Positions 1 through 5,582 of a DNA stretch of 5,774 bases are shown piece after piece. Below the pieces are notes generated by a model. That model was not told the DNA's origin and ran no database searches. It saw only the letters and a program-made list of their open reading frames with translations. The stretch covers positions 1-5,774 of the forward strand of contig JBDGPU010000038.1 in assembly GCA_042219525.1 (NCBI GenBank), in the 5' to 3' direction. The translations under genes were made by a program, and so were the position numbers. Each line of letters begins with the position of its first letter. The stretch's first letter is position 1. The stretch comes from JBDGPU01 sp042219525. Its GTDB lineage: Archaea; Halobacteriota; Halobacteria; Halobacteriales; Haloferacaceae.

Positions 1-310
1 CGCTGCTCGCTGCGCTCCTCACCCGGCTCGCTCCCTTCGGTCGCTCGCCGGGTTGTGGTGCTAGCTTCGCAGGGCGTCCCGCTCAGCGGCTGCCCCTTTC
101 AGTCCCGCCCGAGAGTGGTGGCCGGGCGTCGCTCGCGGCGGTTCTTCGGCGGTCGTCGTGCGCCGGCTGATCGGCGGTCGCGGCGACGCGCGCGAGCAAC
201 GCGTGCGAGGGGGGCCGGCGCCGAGGCGTTGGGGTTCCGGCGCCGGCCGAGGCTGGGGAGGACTGAGGCTTGCGGTTGCGGTGCTGCCGCGATGAGGTGC
301 GGTTTCGGAA
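1..310. other. GC-rich noncoding stretch with inverted repeats
   Basis: I see no credible gene here. The open frames encode arginine- and proline-rich, basic sequence, unlike the acidic proteins of the rest of the window. Visible structure includes a 7-bp inverted repeat at 21-27/47-53 (ACCCGGC/GCCGGGT). There is a 10-bp perfect hairpin at 213-222/239-248 (GGCCGGCGCC) with a 16-nt loop. A segment at 92-109 is complementary to 323-338 in the adjoining repeat element. The stretch may be the outer part of that element, but the matching part of the right-hand copy lies beyond the window, so this is inference. Confidence 0.5.
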
Positions 311-338
311 CGGTGCTGTCCTGGCGGACTGAAAGGGC
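92..338. repeat. Long-range inverted repeat closing a GC-rich domain
   Basis: The left arm (92-109, GCCCCTTTCAGTCCCGCC) and right arm (323-338, GGCGGACTGAAAGGGC) are complementary over 16 pairs. The left arm has one extra C in the CCCC run and one in the CCC run. They enclose about 213 bases containing a 10-bp perfect hairpin (213-248). In RNA this would be a closing stem around a folded domain; in DNA it is a widely spaced inverted repeat. Both arms carry a GGACTGAAAGGG-type motif. From one copy I cannot tell whether the pairing is functional. Confidence 0.45.
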
Positions 339-361
339 GCGGCCGGTCGCGCCGAAGGGGA

Positions 362-426
362 GTCGCTGAGACAGGCACTATCCGCGGCGGGCGGTGCGGA
401 GAGCCGCGGATATCCTGCTCAGCGAC
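362..426 (+). other. Long imperfect hairpin, left copy
   Basis: The 22-bp stem is built as GTCGCTGAG (362-370) with CTCAGCGAC (418-426), CAGG (372-375) with CCTG (414-417), and ATCCGCGGC (380-388) with GCCGCGGAT (403-411). It is broken by a bulged A (371) and a CACT/AT internal loop. The apical loop (389-402, GGGCGGTGCGGAGA) is identical in the right copy. Comparison with R shows a compensatory C-G to T-A change and the matched loss of one pair in the upper stem. This is direct support for a selected fold, though only two copies are visible. Confidence 0.7.
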
Positions 427-429
427 CGC

Positions 430-507
430 GAGCGGCCGAGGGCTTTCTGGGTGTTTGCGGTGCTGTCGAGAGCAACACCGTCTCACCTGTTCATATATGC
501 TTATAAA
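430..507 (+). repeat. 78-bp tandem unit A
   Basis: The unit starts with the box GAGCGGCCGAGGGCTTTC, shared with the right-hand units. It contains a stem (458-465 with 473-480, one C/A mismatch) around the 7-nt loop TCGAGAG and ends in an AT-rich box, TTATAAA (501-507). On the minus strand that end reads CTTTATAAGC, a good haloarchaeal TATA-box match, so it may be a promoter pointing left. It is 77/78 identical to the next unit, so the duplication is recent or kept homogeneous. Confidence 0.8.
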
Positions 508-585
508 GAGCGGCCGAGGGCTTTCTGGGTGTTTGCGGTGCTATCGAGAGCAACACCGTCTCACCTGTTCATATATGCTTATAAA
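508..585 (+). repeat. 78-bp tandem unit B
   Basis: This is a second copy of the 430-507 unit, differing by one base (A at 543 for G at 465). The change falls in the small stem (536-543 with 551-558) and removes its loop-closing pair. It ends in TTATAAA (579-585), followed by the AAGCAA shared with the inner end of the right element. The minus strand reads TTTTTATAAGC, a plausible left-pointing TATA box. Confidence 0.8.
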
Positions 586-591
586 AAGCAA

Positions 592-694
592 CTGAGGAAA
601 TGTCGGTGAGATACACCGCCTCCAAGAATCGAACTGTCGCTTAAAAAGAATCACCAGACCCATAGCTCATAACCACGGATACCCACCGAACCCT
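592..694 (+). promoter_or_regulatory. Upstream region of the 695 gene with possible TATA box
   Basis: This short region lies between the inner end of the left element and the first gene. The best TATA-like sequence is TTAAAAAG (641-648), about 50 bases before the ATG, which would give a leader of about 20-25 bases. No Shine-Dalgarno motif precedes the ATG. The box is only a moderate match and the start site is inferred. Confidence 0.35.
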
Positions 695-964
695 ATGGAC
701 GACGAGATAGCCGAGCTAACCAAACAGGAGGGCTGGCATGCGGAGGGGCGGGCGGCGCGCGTCCACTACGAGGGCGCCGAGCGAAGGTTCGCCATCGAGT
801 ACTACGCCCGGACCGAGCACGTCCTCTACTGGCGCGTGCCCGAGGACGGCACGACCGCGGCGCCGGTTGCGCGCGCGAGTGTGCCAACCCCCCTTCGCAA
901 GCGAGTCCGGCGCGATCTCGAGGAGGCTGGCGTCGATCCTGAACTCGAACGGACCGAAATCTGA
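695..964 (+). CDS. Small conserved haloarchaeal protein (DUF7538-like), function unknown
   Basis: The 89-aa acidic protein has no signal peptide or membrane segment. A recognisable core, HYEGAERRFAIEYYARTEHVLYWRVP (about residues 24-49), is rich in aromatic residues and looks like paired beta strands. It is followed by a basic helix (about 65-76). From memory it resembles the haloarchaeal DUF7538 group, but I could not verify this. The ATG at 695 is the natural start because the protein begins with the short acidic MDDEIAEL run. The ABC exporter gene follows 78 bp downstream on the same strand, and co-transcription is possible. No function can be assigned from sequence. Confidence 0.8.
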   Translation: MDDEIAELTKQEGWHAEGRAARVHYEGAERRFAIEYYARTEHVLYWRVPEDGTTAAPVARASVPTPLRKRVRRDLEEAGVDPELERTEI

Positions 965-1042
965 AAATTTGCCGGCAAGGCGTGCCGCTGTGTGTCGATT
1001 CGACGGAAACCTTCTTTGAATGGTGCGTGAAACCGTGCCGTA

Positions 1043-3007
1043 ATGAGTACCCCCGACTGGGAAGAAGACGACCCGTTCGAGGAACAACGGGACAAGATCG
1101 AGAATCCCATGAAGCGGCTGTTCCTCGAATACGGCTGGAAATACAAGTTCCAGGTGGTCGTCGGCATCGTCGCCAGCATCTTCGCCCGCATTCTCGACCT
1201 CCTCCCGCCGCTGATGCTCGGGATCGCCGTCGACGCCATCTTCGTCTCGGAGGCGCAGCGACAGGCCGGCGAGGTGCCCGCGTTCAGCGAGCAGATCCCG
1301 CTCGTCATCCTCCCGGCTTCCTGGCTCCCGACCGCGCAGGTCGAGCAGTTCTGGTTCACGATCGGCATCATCGCCGCCGCCTTCGGCCTGGGTGCGGCGT
1401 TCCACTGGGTCCGCAACTGGGGGTTCAACGCGTTCGCGCAGAACATCCAGCACGACGTGCGGACCGACACCTACGACGAGATGCAGCGATTGAATATGGA
1501 CTTCTTCGCCGACAAGCAGACCGGCGAGATGATGTCCATCCTCTCGAACGACGTGAACCGGCTGGAGCGGTTCCTCAACGACGGGATGAACTCCACGTTC
1601 CGGCTGTCGGTGATGGTCGTCGGCATCGGCGTCATCCTCTTCTGGATCAACTGGCAGCTTGCCCTCGTCGCCCTGCTGCCTGTCCCCGTCATCGCGGCGT
1701 TCACCTACATGTTCATTCGGATTATCCAGCCGAAGTACGCCGAGGTGCGCTCGACGGTCGGGAAGATGAACTCACGGCTGGAGAACAACCTCGGCGGCAT
1801 CCAGGTGATCAAGTCGGCGAACACCGAGGACTACGAGTCCGAGCGCGTCGACGACGTCTCCTTCGACTACTTCGACGCCAACTGGGACGCCATCGAGACG
1901 CGGATCAAGTTCTTCCCGGGCCTCCGCGCGCTCGCTGGCGTCGGCTTCGTGCTCACGTTCATCGTCGGCGGCCTGTGGGTGTTCCAGGGCCCGCCCGGCC
2001 CGTTCACGGGGGACCTCTCGGTCGGGATGTTCGTCGTCTTCATCCTCTACACGCAACGGTTCATCTGGCCCATGGCCCAGTTCGGCCAGATCATCAACAT
2101 GTACCAGCGCGCCCGCGCCTCCTCCGCGCGCATCTTCGGGCTGATGGACGAGCCGTCGCGCCTGAAGCAGGACCCGAACGCGCAGCCGCTCGTCGTCCAG
2201 CAGGGCGACGTCGAGTACGACGGCGTCACCTTCGGCTACGACGAGGAGGACATCGTGACGGACATCGACTTCGAGGTGCCCGGCGGCGACACGCTTGCCC
2301 TGGTCGGCCCGACCGGCGCCGGCAAGTCGACCGTCCTCAAGCTCCTGCTCCGGATGTACGATGTCGACGACGGCGCCATCCGCATCGATGACCAGGACGT
2401 CCGCGAGGTGACGCTCCCGTCGCTTCGGCGCTCCATCGGCTACGTCGGCCAGTCCTCGTACCTGTTCTACGGCACCGTCCAGGAGAACATCACCTACGGG
2501 ACGTTCCAGGCGGACCAGGAGTCCGTCGTCGAGGCCGCCAAGGCCGCGGAGGCCCACGAGTTCATCCAGAACCTCCCCGAGGGGTACGACACGGAGATCG
2601 GCGAGCGCGGCGTGAAGCTCTCCGGTGGCCAGCGCCAGCGCATCACCATCGCCCGCGCGGTGCTGAAGGACCCGGACATCCTCATCCTCGACGAGGCCAC
2701 CTCCGACGTCGACACGGAGACGGAGATGCTGATCCAGCGCTCACTGGACAAGCTCACGGCCGACCGGACCACCTTCGCCATCGCCCATCGCCTCTCGACG
2801 ATCAAGGACGCGGACACGATCCTCGTCCTCGAAGACGGCGAAATCGTCGAGCGCGGCACCCACGAGGAGCTCATCGGCAACGACGGCCTCTACGCGCACC
2901 TCTGGGGCGTCCAGGCCGGCGAGATCGACGAGTTGCCCGAGGAGTTCATCCAGCGCGCCGCGAAGCGGACCGCGGAGGTCTCGGAAGTCGACGTCGACGA
3001 CGACTGA
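1043..3007 (+). CDS. ABC exporter, fused permease and ATP-binding domains (type I, MsbA-like half-transporter)
   Basis: The 654-aa membrane protein should work as a dimer that uses ATP hydrolysis to move a substrate, probably outward across the membrane; the substrate is unknown. The N-terminal half is a six-helix ABC membrane domain, with helices near residues 36-61, 103-122, 186-202, 204-226, 292-314 and 326-346. The loop after helix 1 is long (about 68-100). The nucleotide-binding domain follows: A-loop Tyr near 399, Walker A GPTGAGKST (422-430), Q-loop Gln470, signature LSGGQ (526-530), Walker B ILILDE (546-551, catalytic Glu551), D-loop SDVD (554-557, usually SALD) and H-loop His582. All catalytic residues are present and the length is normal, with a short acidic C-terminal tail. 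The start at MSTPDWEEDD fits the family. There is no Shine-Dalgarno; a weak AT-rich box near 1012-1020 would suit a leaderless transcript. Confidence 0.96.
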   Translation: MSTPDWEEDDPFEEQRDKIENPMKRLFLEYGWKYKFQVVVGIVASIFARILDLLPPLMLGIAVDAIFVSEAQRQAGEVPAFSEQIPLVILPASWLPTAQVEQFWFTIGIIAAAFGLGAAFHWVRNWGFNAFAQNIQHDVRTDTYDEMQRLNMDFFADKQTGEMMSILSNDVNRLERFLNDGMNSTFRLSVMVVGIGVILFWINWQLALVALLPVPVIAAFTYMFIRIIQPKYAEVRSTVGKMNSRLENNLGGIQVIKSANTEDYESERVDDVSFDYFDANWDAIETRIKFFPGLRALAGVGFVLTFIVGGLWVFQGPPGPFTGDLSVGMFVVFILYTQRFIWPMAQFGQIINMYQRARASSARIFGLMDEPSRLKQDPNAQPLVVQQGDVEYDGVTFGYDEEDIVTDIDFEVPGGDTLALVGPTGAGKSTVLKLLLRMYDVDDGAIRIDDQDVREVTLPSLRRSIGYVGQSSYLFYGTVQENITYGTFQADQESVVEAAKAAEAHEFIQNLPEGYDTEIGERGVKLSGGQRQRITIARAVLKDPDILILDEATSDVDTETEMLIQRSLDKLTADRTTFAIAHRLSTIKDADTILVLEDGEIVERGTHEELIGNDGLYAHLWGVQAGEIDELPEEFIQRAAKRTAEVSEVDVDDD

Positions 3008-3047
3008 CCGACACCGAGACGCTGCATCGCGATCCTGTCGCCGTTCC

Positions 3048-3368
3048 TTAGACCGACTCGATCGGGTGCCCCGTCTCACCGACTCCCGGCGGGTCGCGGT
3101 CGCTGTAGGACGGCCGACCGATGGCCTCGACGCCAACGGCGTTGAAAACGGCGTCACGGACCTCCGTCGCCGACTGGAACTCCTCGGCGCCGGTGCGTTC
3201 GAGCACCGTCCCGAAATGCTCGGATCCGGCTGGGAGCCCGAGCTCTCGGTCGCCGTACGCCTCGACCAGCTCCGACGCCGTCGCCGGGTAGTCCTGGCCG
3301 GCCAGTGCCCCCTTCAGCTCGCCGAACTCGATCCCGTGGTCGCGCGTGTGGTCCTCGTGATCGGACAT
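3048..3368 (-). CDS. DUF5789 family protein
   Basis: The 106-aa soluble haloarchaeal protein has no known function. The core motif FGELKGALAGQDYPATASELVEAYGDRELGLP (about residues 15-46) is followed by a conserved helix, FQSATEVRDAVFNAVGVEAIGR (64-85). This is the pattern I associate with DUF5789, small proteins with a PATxxEL segment also seen in DUF2795-like domains. An in-frame extension could begin at 3497, but its 43 residues are basic and cysteine-rich and unlike the family, so the start at 3368 (MSDHEDHTRD) is chosen. A weak box, CCATAC (3395-3400 on this strand), lies about 28 bases upstream, fitting a leaderless transcript. It converges with the ABC exporter gene (40-bp gap) and diverges from the creatininase gene. 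Confidence 0.85.
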   Translation of the reverse strand: MSDHEDHTRDHGIEFGELKGALAGQDYPATASELVEAYGDRELGLPAGSEHFGTVLERTGAEEFQSATEVRDAVFNAVGVEAIGRPSYSDRDPPGVGETGHPIESV

Positions 3369-3460
3369 TGTCCCGAGCTTGGCCCGCGAACCCGGTATGG
3401 TCTGGGGCCGGTCTCTCCCGGGACAGTGCCCCTGGCAACGGCCGACGCCACAACCGGTGC

Positions 3461-3466
3461 GTATAC
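3461..3466 (+). promoter_or_regulatory. Possible TATA box of the creatininase-family gene
   Basis: The palindromic GTATAC is the only AT-containing box in the 123-bp divergent intergenic region. It is centred about 28 bases before the ATG at 3492, the spacing expected of a haloarchaeal leaderless promoter. The same region has a 7-bp inverted repeat, TGTCCCG (3369-3375) with CGGGACA (3419-3425), flanking the possible DUF5789 promoter. The repeat could be an operator, but it is short and may be chance in GC-rich DNA. Confidence 0.35.
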
Positions 3467-3491
3467 GGAGCCGGCCGTCGCAGATGCTCGC

Positions 3492-4301
3492 ATGCACCTC
3501 TCAGACGCCGCGTGGACCGACGTGCGCGACGCCGACGTGGACGTCGCGTTCCTGCCCGTCGGCAGCGTCGAACAGCACGGCCCGCACGCGCCGCTGGGTA
3601 CCGACGCGCTCAACGCCGAGACGGTCGCCGACGCCGGAGCCGAGGCCTACACCGACCGGACCACGGACCGAGACGAAGCGGGGGAGCCCGGTGGCGAGCG
3701 CGGCGAAGCCCTCGTCACGCCGCCGGTATCGGTCGGGGTCTCGGAGGAACACCGCGCGTTCGACGGTACCCTCTGGGTGAGCCCGGACACCTTCCGCGCG
3801 TACGTCCGCGAGACGGCCGAGTCGCTCGCGCACCACGGCGTCGACCGCGTCGTCTTCGTCAACGGCCACGGGGGCAACATCGACGCGCTCGCGGAGGTCG
3901 CCCGCCGGTTCTCCCGGGACGACGACCACGAGGCGTACGCCGTCGCCTTCACCTGGTTCAACGCCGTCGGCGACCACGCCAGCGACATGGGTCACGCCGG
4001 ACCGCTGGAGACGGCGCTGCTGCGCGCGACGCACCCCGACCTCGTTCGCGAGGGTCGCATCGACGAGGCCTGCGAGGGCGCCGCCGACCGCTGGGGCGAC
4101 TGGGTCGCCGGCGTCAACCTCGCACACGACAGCGACGAGTTCTCGGAGAACGGCGTCGTGGGCGACCCGAGCGACGGCGACGCGGGCCGCGGCGAGCAAT
4201 TGCTGTCGCTGGCGACGGACGCGCTCGTCGAACTGGCCGACGCCGTGGTCGCCCGCGACCCCGGATCGGCCGTCGAGTGGCCCGTCGAAGGCGACGAGTA
4301 G
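3492..4301 (+). CDS. Creatininase-family metal-dependent amidohydrolase (possible ArfB deformylase)
   Basis: The 269-aa soluble protein belongs to the creatininase fold. Visible motifs are PVGSVEQHGPHAPLGTD (residues 22-38), with likely metal ligands Glu27, His29 and Asp38; SEEH (84-87); VNGHGGN (123-129), with ligand His126; and MGHAGPLETALL (166-177), with ligand Glu173. In archaea this family includes ArfB, which removes the formyl group from the pyrimidine product of GTP cyclohydrolase III in riboflavin and coenzyme F420 synthesis. Haloarchaeal members are often assigned to it by homology, so that role is likely but not proven, and I leave the symbol blank. Residues 56-73 form an acidic, glycine-rich insert between the first helix and next strand. 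The upstream in-frame extension to 3066 overlaps the opposite gene and is not protein-like, so ATG 3492 is chosen. The gene ends tail-to-tail with DUF5790. Confidence 0.9.
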   Translation: MHLSDAAWTDVRDADVDVAFLPVGSVEQHGPHAPLGTDALNAETVADAGAEAYTDRTTDRDEAGEPGGERGEALVTPPVSVGVSEEHRAFDGTLWVSPDTFRAYVRETAESLAHHGVDRVVFVNGHGGNIDALAEVARRFSRDDDHEAYAVAFTWFNAVGDHASDMGHAGPLETALLRATHPDLVREGRIDEACEGAADRWGDWVAGVNLAHDSDEFSENGVVGDPSDGDAGRGEQLLSLATDALVELADAVVARDPGSAVEWPVEGDE

Positions 4302-4340
4302 GGAATCGGCATCGGCTTCGGCGTCGGCGTCGGCGACGGA
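4302..4340. repeat. Degenerate hexanucleotide repeat (GGCNTC-like)
   Basis: The stretch after the creatininase stop is a run of near-repeats of the form GGCATC, GGCTTC, GGCGTC, GGCGTC, GGCGAC. Read on the minus strand it continues the DUF5790 frame as alternating Asp/Ala/Glu codons. It may be former coding sequence for that gene's acidic tail, or sequence grown by slippage. Confidence 0.6.
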
Positions 4341-4415
4341 CTACGCTTCGGCTTCCGCGCCGGCGACCGACTACGCTTCGGCTTCCGCGCCGACGACCGA
4401 CTACGCTTCGGCTTC
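4341..4415. repeat. 30-bp tandem repeat, two full copies plus a partial third
   Basis: The full copies are 4341-4370 and 4371-4400, differing at one base. The third copy (4401-4415) contains the stop and last codons of the DUF5790 gene. On the minus strand each unit encodes the same ending, an EAEA tail and a TAG stop, all in one frame because 30 is divisible by three. The array therefore carries three in-frame stops in a row. The origin is probably slippage or unequal recombination in the repetitive acidic tail. Confidence 0.9.
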
Positions 4416-4850
4416 GCCGTCGTCCGCGTCGGCCTCCGTCGCGTCCTCCTCGTCCGCGGCGGCCTCGACCTCCTGGAGCGCGCCCCGGATCTGCGGGATG
4501 GTCCCCGTAAGGTCGCCAACGTCCGCGGCGGCGGCCTCCAGGTCCTCGACGAGGGCCGCGACGTCGTCGATCTCGGCGCCAAGGTCGTCGTCCTCGTCGA
4601 ACGCGTCCGCGCGCTCGCCGACGACGTAGGACTTTTTCGCCTGCCGCAGCTCCTCGGCGGCGTCGCCCACGTCGAGCGCGGATTTCAGCCCGTTGAGGAC
4701 CCCGAGCACGTTGTCGGCGTCCGTCTCCCAGACCTCGTCGGGATCGGGCAGCTGCGCGCGCGCCGCGTCGAGGTGGGCCTCGACCTCCTCGCGCATCTCG
4801 GCGGCGGCCTCGCCGAACAGGTCGTCGTCGTCGAAGGTAGCTTGGCTCAT
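4401..4850 (-). CDS. DUF5790 family protein
   Basis: The 149-aa, very acidic, soluble haloarchaeal protein has no assigned function. The N-terminal motif TFDDDDLFGEAAAEMREEVE (residues 5-24) and the central ETDADNVLGVLNGLKSALD (42-60), followed by AKKSYVVGERADAFDE (71-86), are what I associate with DUF5790. The rest (about 88-130) is predicted helical, probably coiled coil. The tail from about 131 is low-complexity Ala/Asp/Glu and ends in the 30-bp repeat array. ATG 4850 is supported by the family N-terminus and by a perfect TTTAAA box 25-30 bases upstream, suggesting a leaderless mRNA. It converges with the creatininase gene and diverges from the thiamine-binding gene. Confidence 0.85.
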   Translation of the reverse strand: MSQATFDDDDLFGEAAAEMREEVEAHLDAARAQLPDPDEVWETDADNVLGVLNGLKSALDVGDAAEELRQAKKSYVVGERADAFDEDDDLGAEIDDVAALVEDLEAAAADVGDLTGTIPQIRGALQEVEAAADEEDATEADADDGEAEA

Positions 4851-4874
4851 GCATCCGAATTCAGCCCGATACGG

Positions 4875-4880
4875 TTTAAA
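4875..4880 (-). promoter_or_regulatory. TATA box of the DUF5790 gene, palindromic
   Basis: TTTAAA is centred about 28 bases before the DUF5790 ATG at 4850, the right spacing for a leaderless haloarchaeal transcript. It sits in the perfect palindrome GGTTTAAACC, so it could also work rightward, starting near 4903-4907 and giving the thiamine-binding gene a leader of about 150 bases. No better TATA box is visible nearer that gene. The leftward role is well supported and the rightward role is inferred. Confidence 0.6.
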
Positions 4881-4898
4881 CCCGTGCCCGAAAGCGAA

Positions 4899-4970
4899 AG
4901 TGGAACCCCGCCGCTCGGTCGCTGAACTGCCGCTTCGGTTCGATCCGCACGTTCAGTTCCACTCGGATCG
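4899..4970 (+). promoter_or_regulatory. Possible structured 5' leader (pseudoknot-like) of the thiamine-binding gene
   Basis: CTGAAC (4922-4927) pairs with GTTCAG (4951-4956), and AGTGGAA (4899-4905) pairs with the adjacent TTCCACT (4957-4963). This gives 13 pairs with one large one-sided bulge. CGATCCG (4941-4947), in the enclosed loop, pairs with CGGATCG (4964-4970) just after the stem, which is an H-type pseudoknot topology. The sequence lacks the TPP riboswitch core motifs I would expect, so I do not call it one. With one copy and a GC-rich background, chance is a real possibility. Confidence 0.3.
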
Positions 4971-5058
4971 CGCTGGGGAGTAACGATTTGGGCGTCGTTG
5001 GCGTAGCGGCAGGTGCCGAGGGCTGCCGTTCCCGAGTGAGCAGTCCGAGCTACCACAC

Positions 5059-5376
5059 ATGTCCGTAATCGCCAGATTCGAAGTCATTCCGGCCGGAGAA
5101 GCAGAGATGGCCGACGAGATCGCGGCGGCGGTCGAAGCGCTCGACGAGTTCGACGTCTCGTACGAACTGACGGCAACGGACACGGTCGTCGAGGCCGACG
5201 ACGCCGACGAAGTGTTCGACGCCGTGCAGGCGGCCCACACCGCGGTCGACGCCGACCGCGTCATCACATCACTCGAAGTCGACGACCAGCGCCGACGCGA
5301 GGCACACATCGAGGACCGCGTCGAGTCAGTGGCCGAGGTCCTCGGTCGCGAGCCGAAGCGAAAGCGTGGCGAGTGA
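5059..5376 (+). CDS. MTH1187/YkoF-like thiamine-binding family protein
   Basis: The 105-aa cytoplasmic protein fits the single-domain MTH1187 family (PF01910), whose members have a ferredoxin-like fold, form oligomers and bind thiamine or related pyrimidines. The start SVIARFEVIPAGE (residues 2-14) is the family's first strand and glycine turn. Next come a helix (16-29), the strand pair YELTATDTVVEAD (35-47), a helix with VFDAVQAAHTAV (52-63) and the strand VITSLEVDDQR (68-78). Length is typical. The C-terminal PKRKRGE is unusually basic for this acidic proteome. The ATG at 5059 matches the family N-terminus; there is no Shine-Dalgarno or nearby TATA box. The physiological ligand here is inferred from the family, and no thiamine gene is adjacent. 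Confidence 0.88.
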   Translation: MSVIARFEVIPAGEAEMADEIAAAVEALDEFDVSYELTATDTVVEADDADEVFDAVQAAHTAVDADRVITSLEVDDQRRREAHIEDRVESVAEVLGREPKRKRGE

Positions 5377-5398
5377 GTGGCATCCCCTCCGTTCGTGG

Positions 5399-5404
5399 TT
5401 TTTT
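5399..5404 (+). terminator. Poly-T transcription terminator
   Basis: TTTTTT lies 22 bases after the stop of the thiamine-binding gene, in otherwise T-poor DNA. Short U-runs without a hairpin are the usual archaeal termination signal. It also separates the gene from the right repeat element, which begins 14 bases later. Confidence 0.5.
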
Positions 5405-5417
5405 CCGTGTCGAGCGC

Positions 5418-5498
5418 TTGCTTTTAAATAGTGTTTATAAGAGCAGATGGTGCTGCACTTGACAGCAACGCAGACTCCTCGAAAGCCCCCAGCCGCTC
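5418..5498 (-). repeat. 81-bp tandem unit D
   Basis: This is the inner unit of the right element. It begins at 5498 with GAGCGGCTGGGGGCTTTC, two changes from the box in the other three units. The small stem (5463-5470 with 5448-5455, six of eight pairs) encloses the loop TCAAGTG. Two AT-rich boxes follow; on the plus strand they read TTTTAAATA (5422-5430) and TTTATAA (5434-5440) and could be right-pointing TATA boxes. The unit ends in AAAAGCAA, as the left element does. It is about 84% identical to unit C. Confidence 0.75.
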
Positions 5499-5579
5499 TT
5501 GCTTATAAACCGTATTTAAAGGTGCAGACGCTGCTGCGCTTGACAGCAACGCGGACTCCTCGAAAGCCCTCGGCCGCTC
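5499..5579 (-). repeat. 81-bp tandem unit C
   Basis: This is the outer unit of the right element. It begins at 5579 with GAGCGGCCGAGGGCTTTC, identical to units A and B. Its small stem (5544-5551 with 5529-5536) has all eight pairs, one of them G-U, around the loop TCAAGCG. Two AT-rich boxes (5503-5509 and 5513-5520) follow. Units C and D differ at about 13 of 81 positions, so this duplication is older than that on the left. Confidence 0.75.
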
Positions 5580-5582
5580 GCG

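Larger units (their letters stand above)
311..591 (+). repeat. Structured repeat element, left copy (L)
   Basis: This copy matches the inverse complement of 5418-5749. The order is: a trunk (311-382) that differs from R only by C versus AT near 340; a long hairpin (362-426) overlapping the trunk; the box CGCGAGCGGCCGAGGGC; two 78-bp tandem units (430-507, 508-585); and an end at AAAAGCAA (584-591), also found at the inner end of R. No transposase gene or target-site duplication is visible. It could be a structured noncoding RNA locus, a MITE-like element or a recombination site. I do not recognise the family. The strand given is that of the GGACTGAAAGGG motif; TATA-like boxes in the units could drive transcription on the opposite strand. 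Confidence 0.75.

Noticed and set aside
1..369. Open frames of about 100-140 aa on both strands
   Set aside because: Their products are basic, arginine/proline-rich and lack any recognisable motif, and they overlap inverted repeats. They look like stop-poor GC-rich noncoding DNA.
605..640. Minus-strand GTTCGATTC resembling a tRNA T-loop
   Set aside because: The flanking bases form only two of the five T-stem pairs, and no acceptor, anticodon or D arm can be built around it.
982..2391. 469-codon plus-strand frame overlapping the ABC exporter
   Set aside because: It is an arginine-rich shadow in another frame of a gene with complete ABC motifs.
4899..4970. TPP riboswitch ahead of the thiamine-binding gene
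   Set aside because: I see none of the conserved TPP aptamer motifs, such as CUGAGA; only generic pairing is visible.
5434..5475. TTGACA on the plus strand within the right units, resembling a bacterial -35 box
   Set aside because: The context is archaeal and the hexamer belongs to the conserved stem-loop of the units, with no matching -10 at proper spacing.
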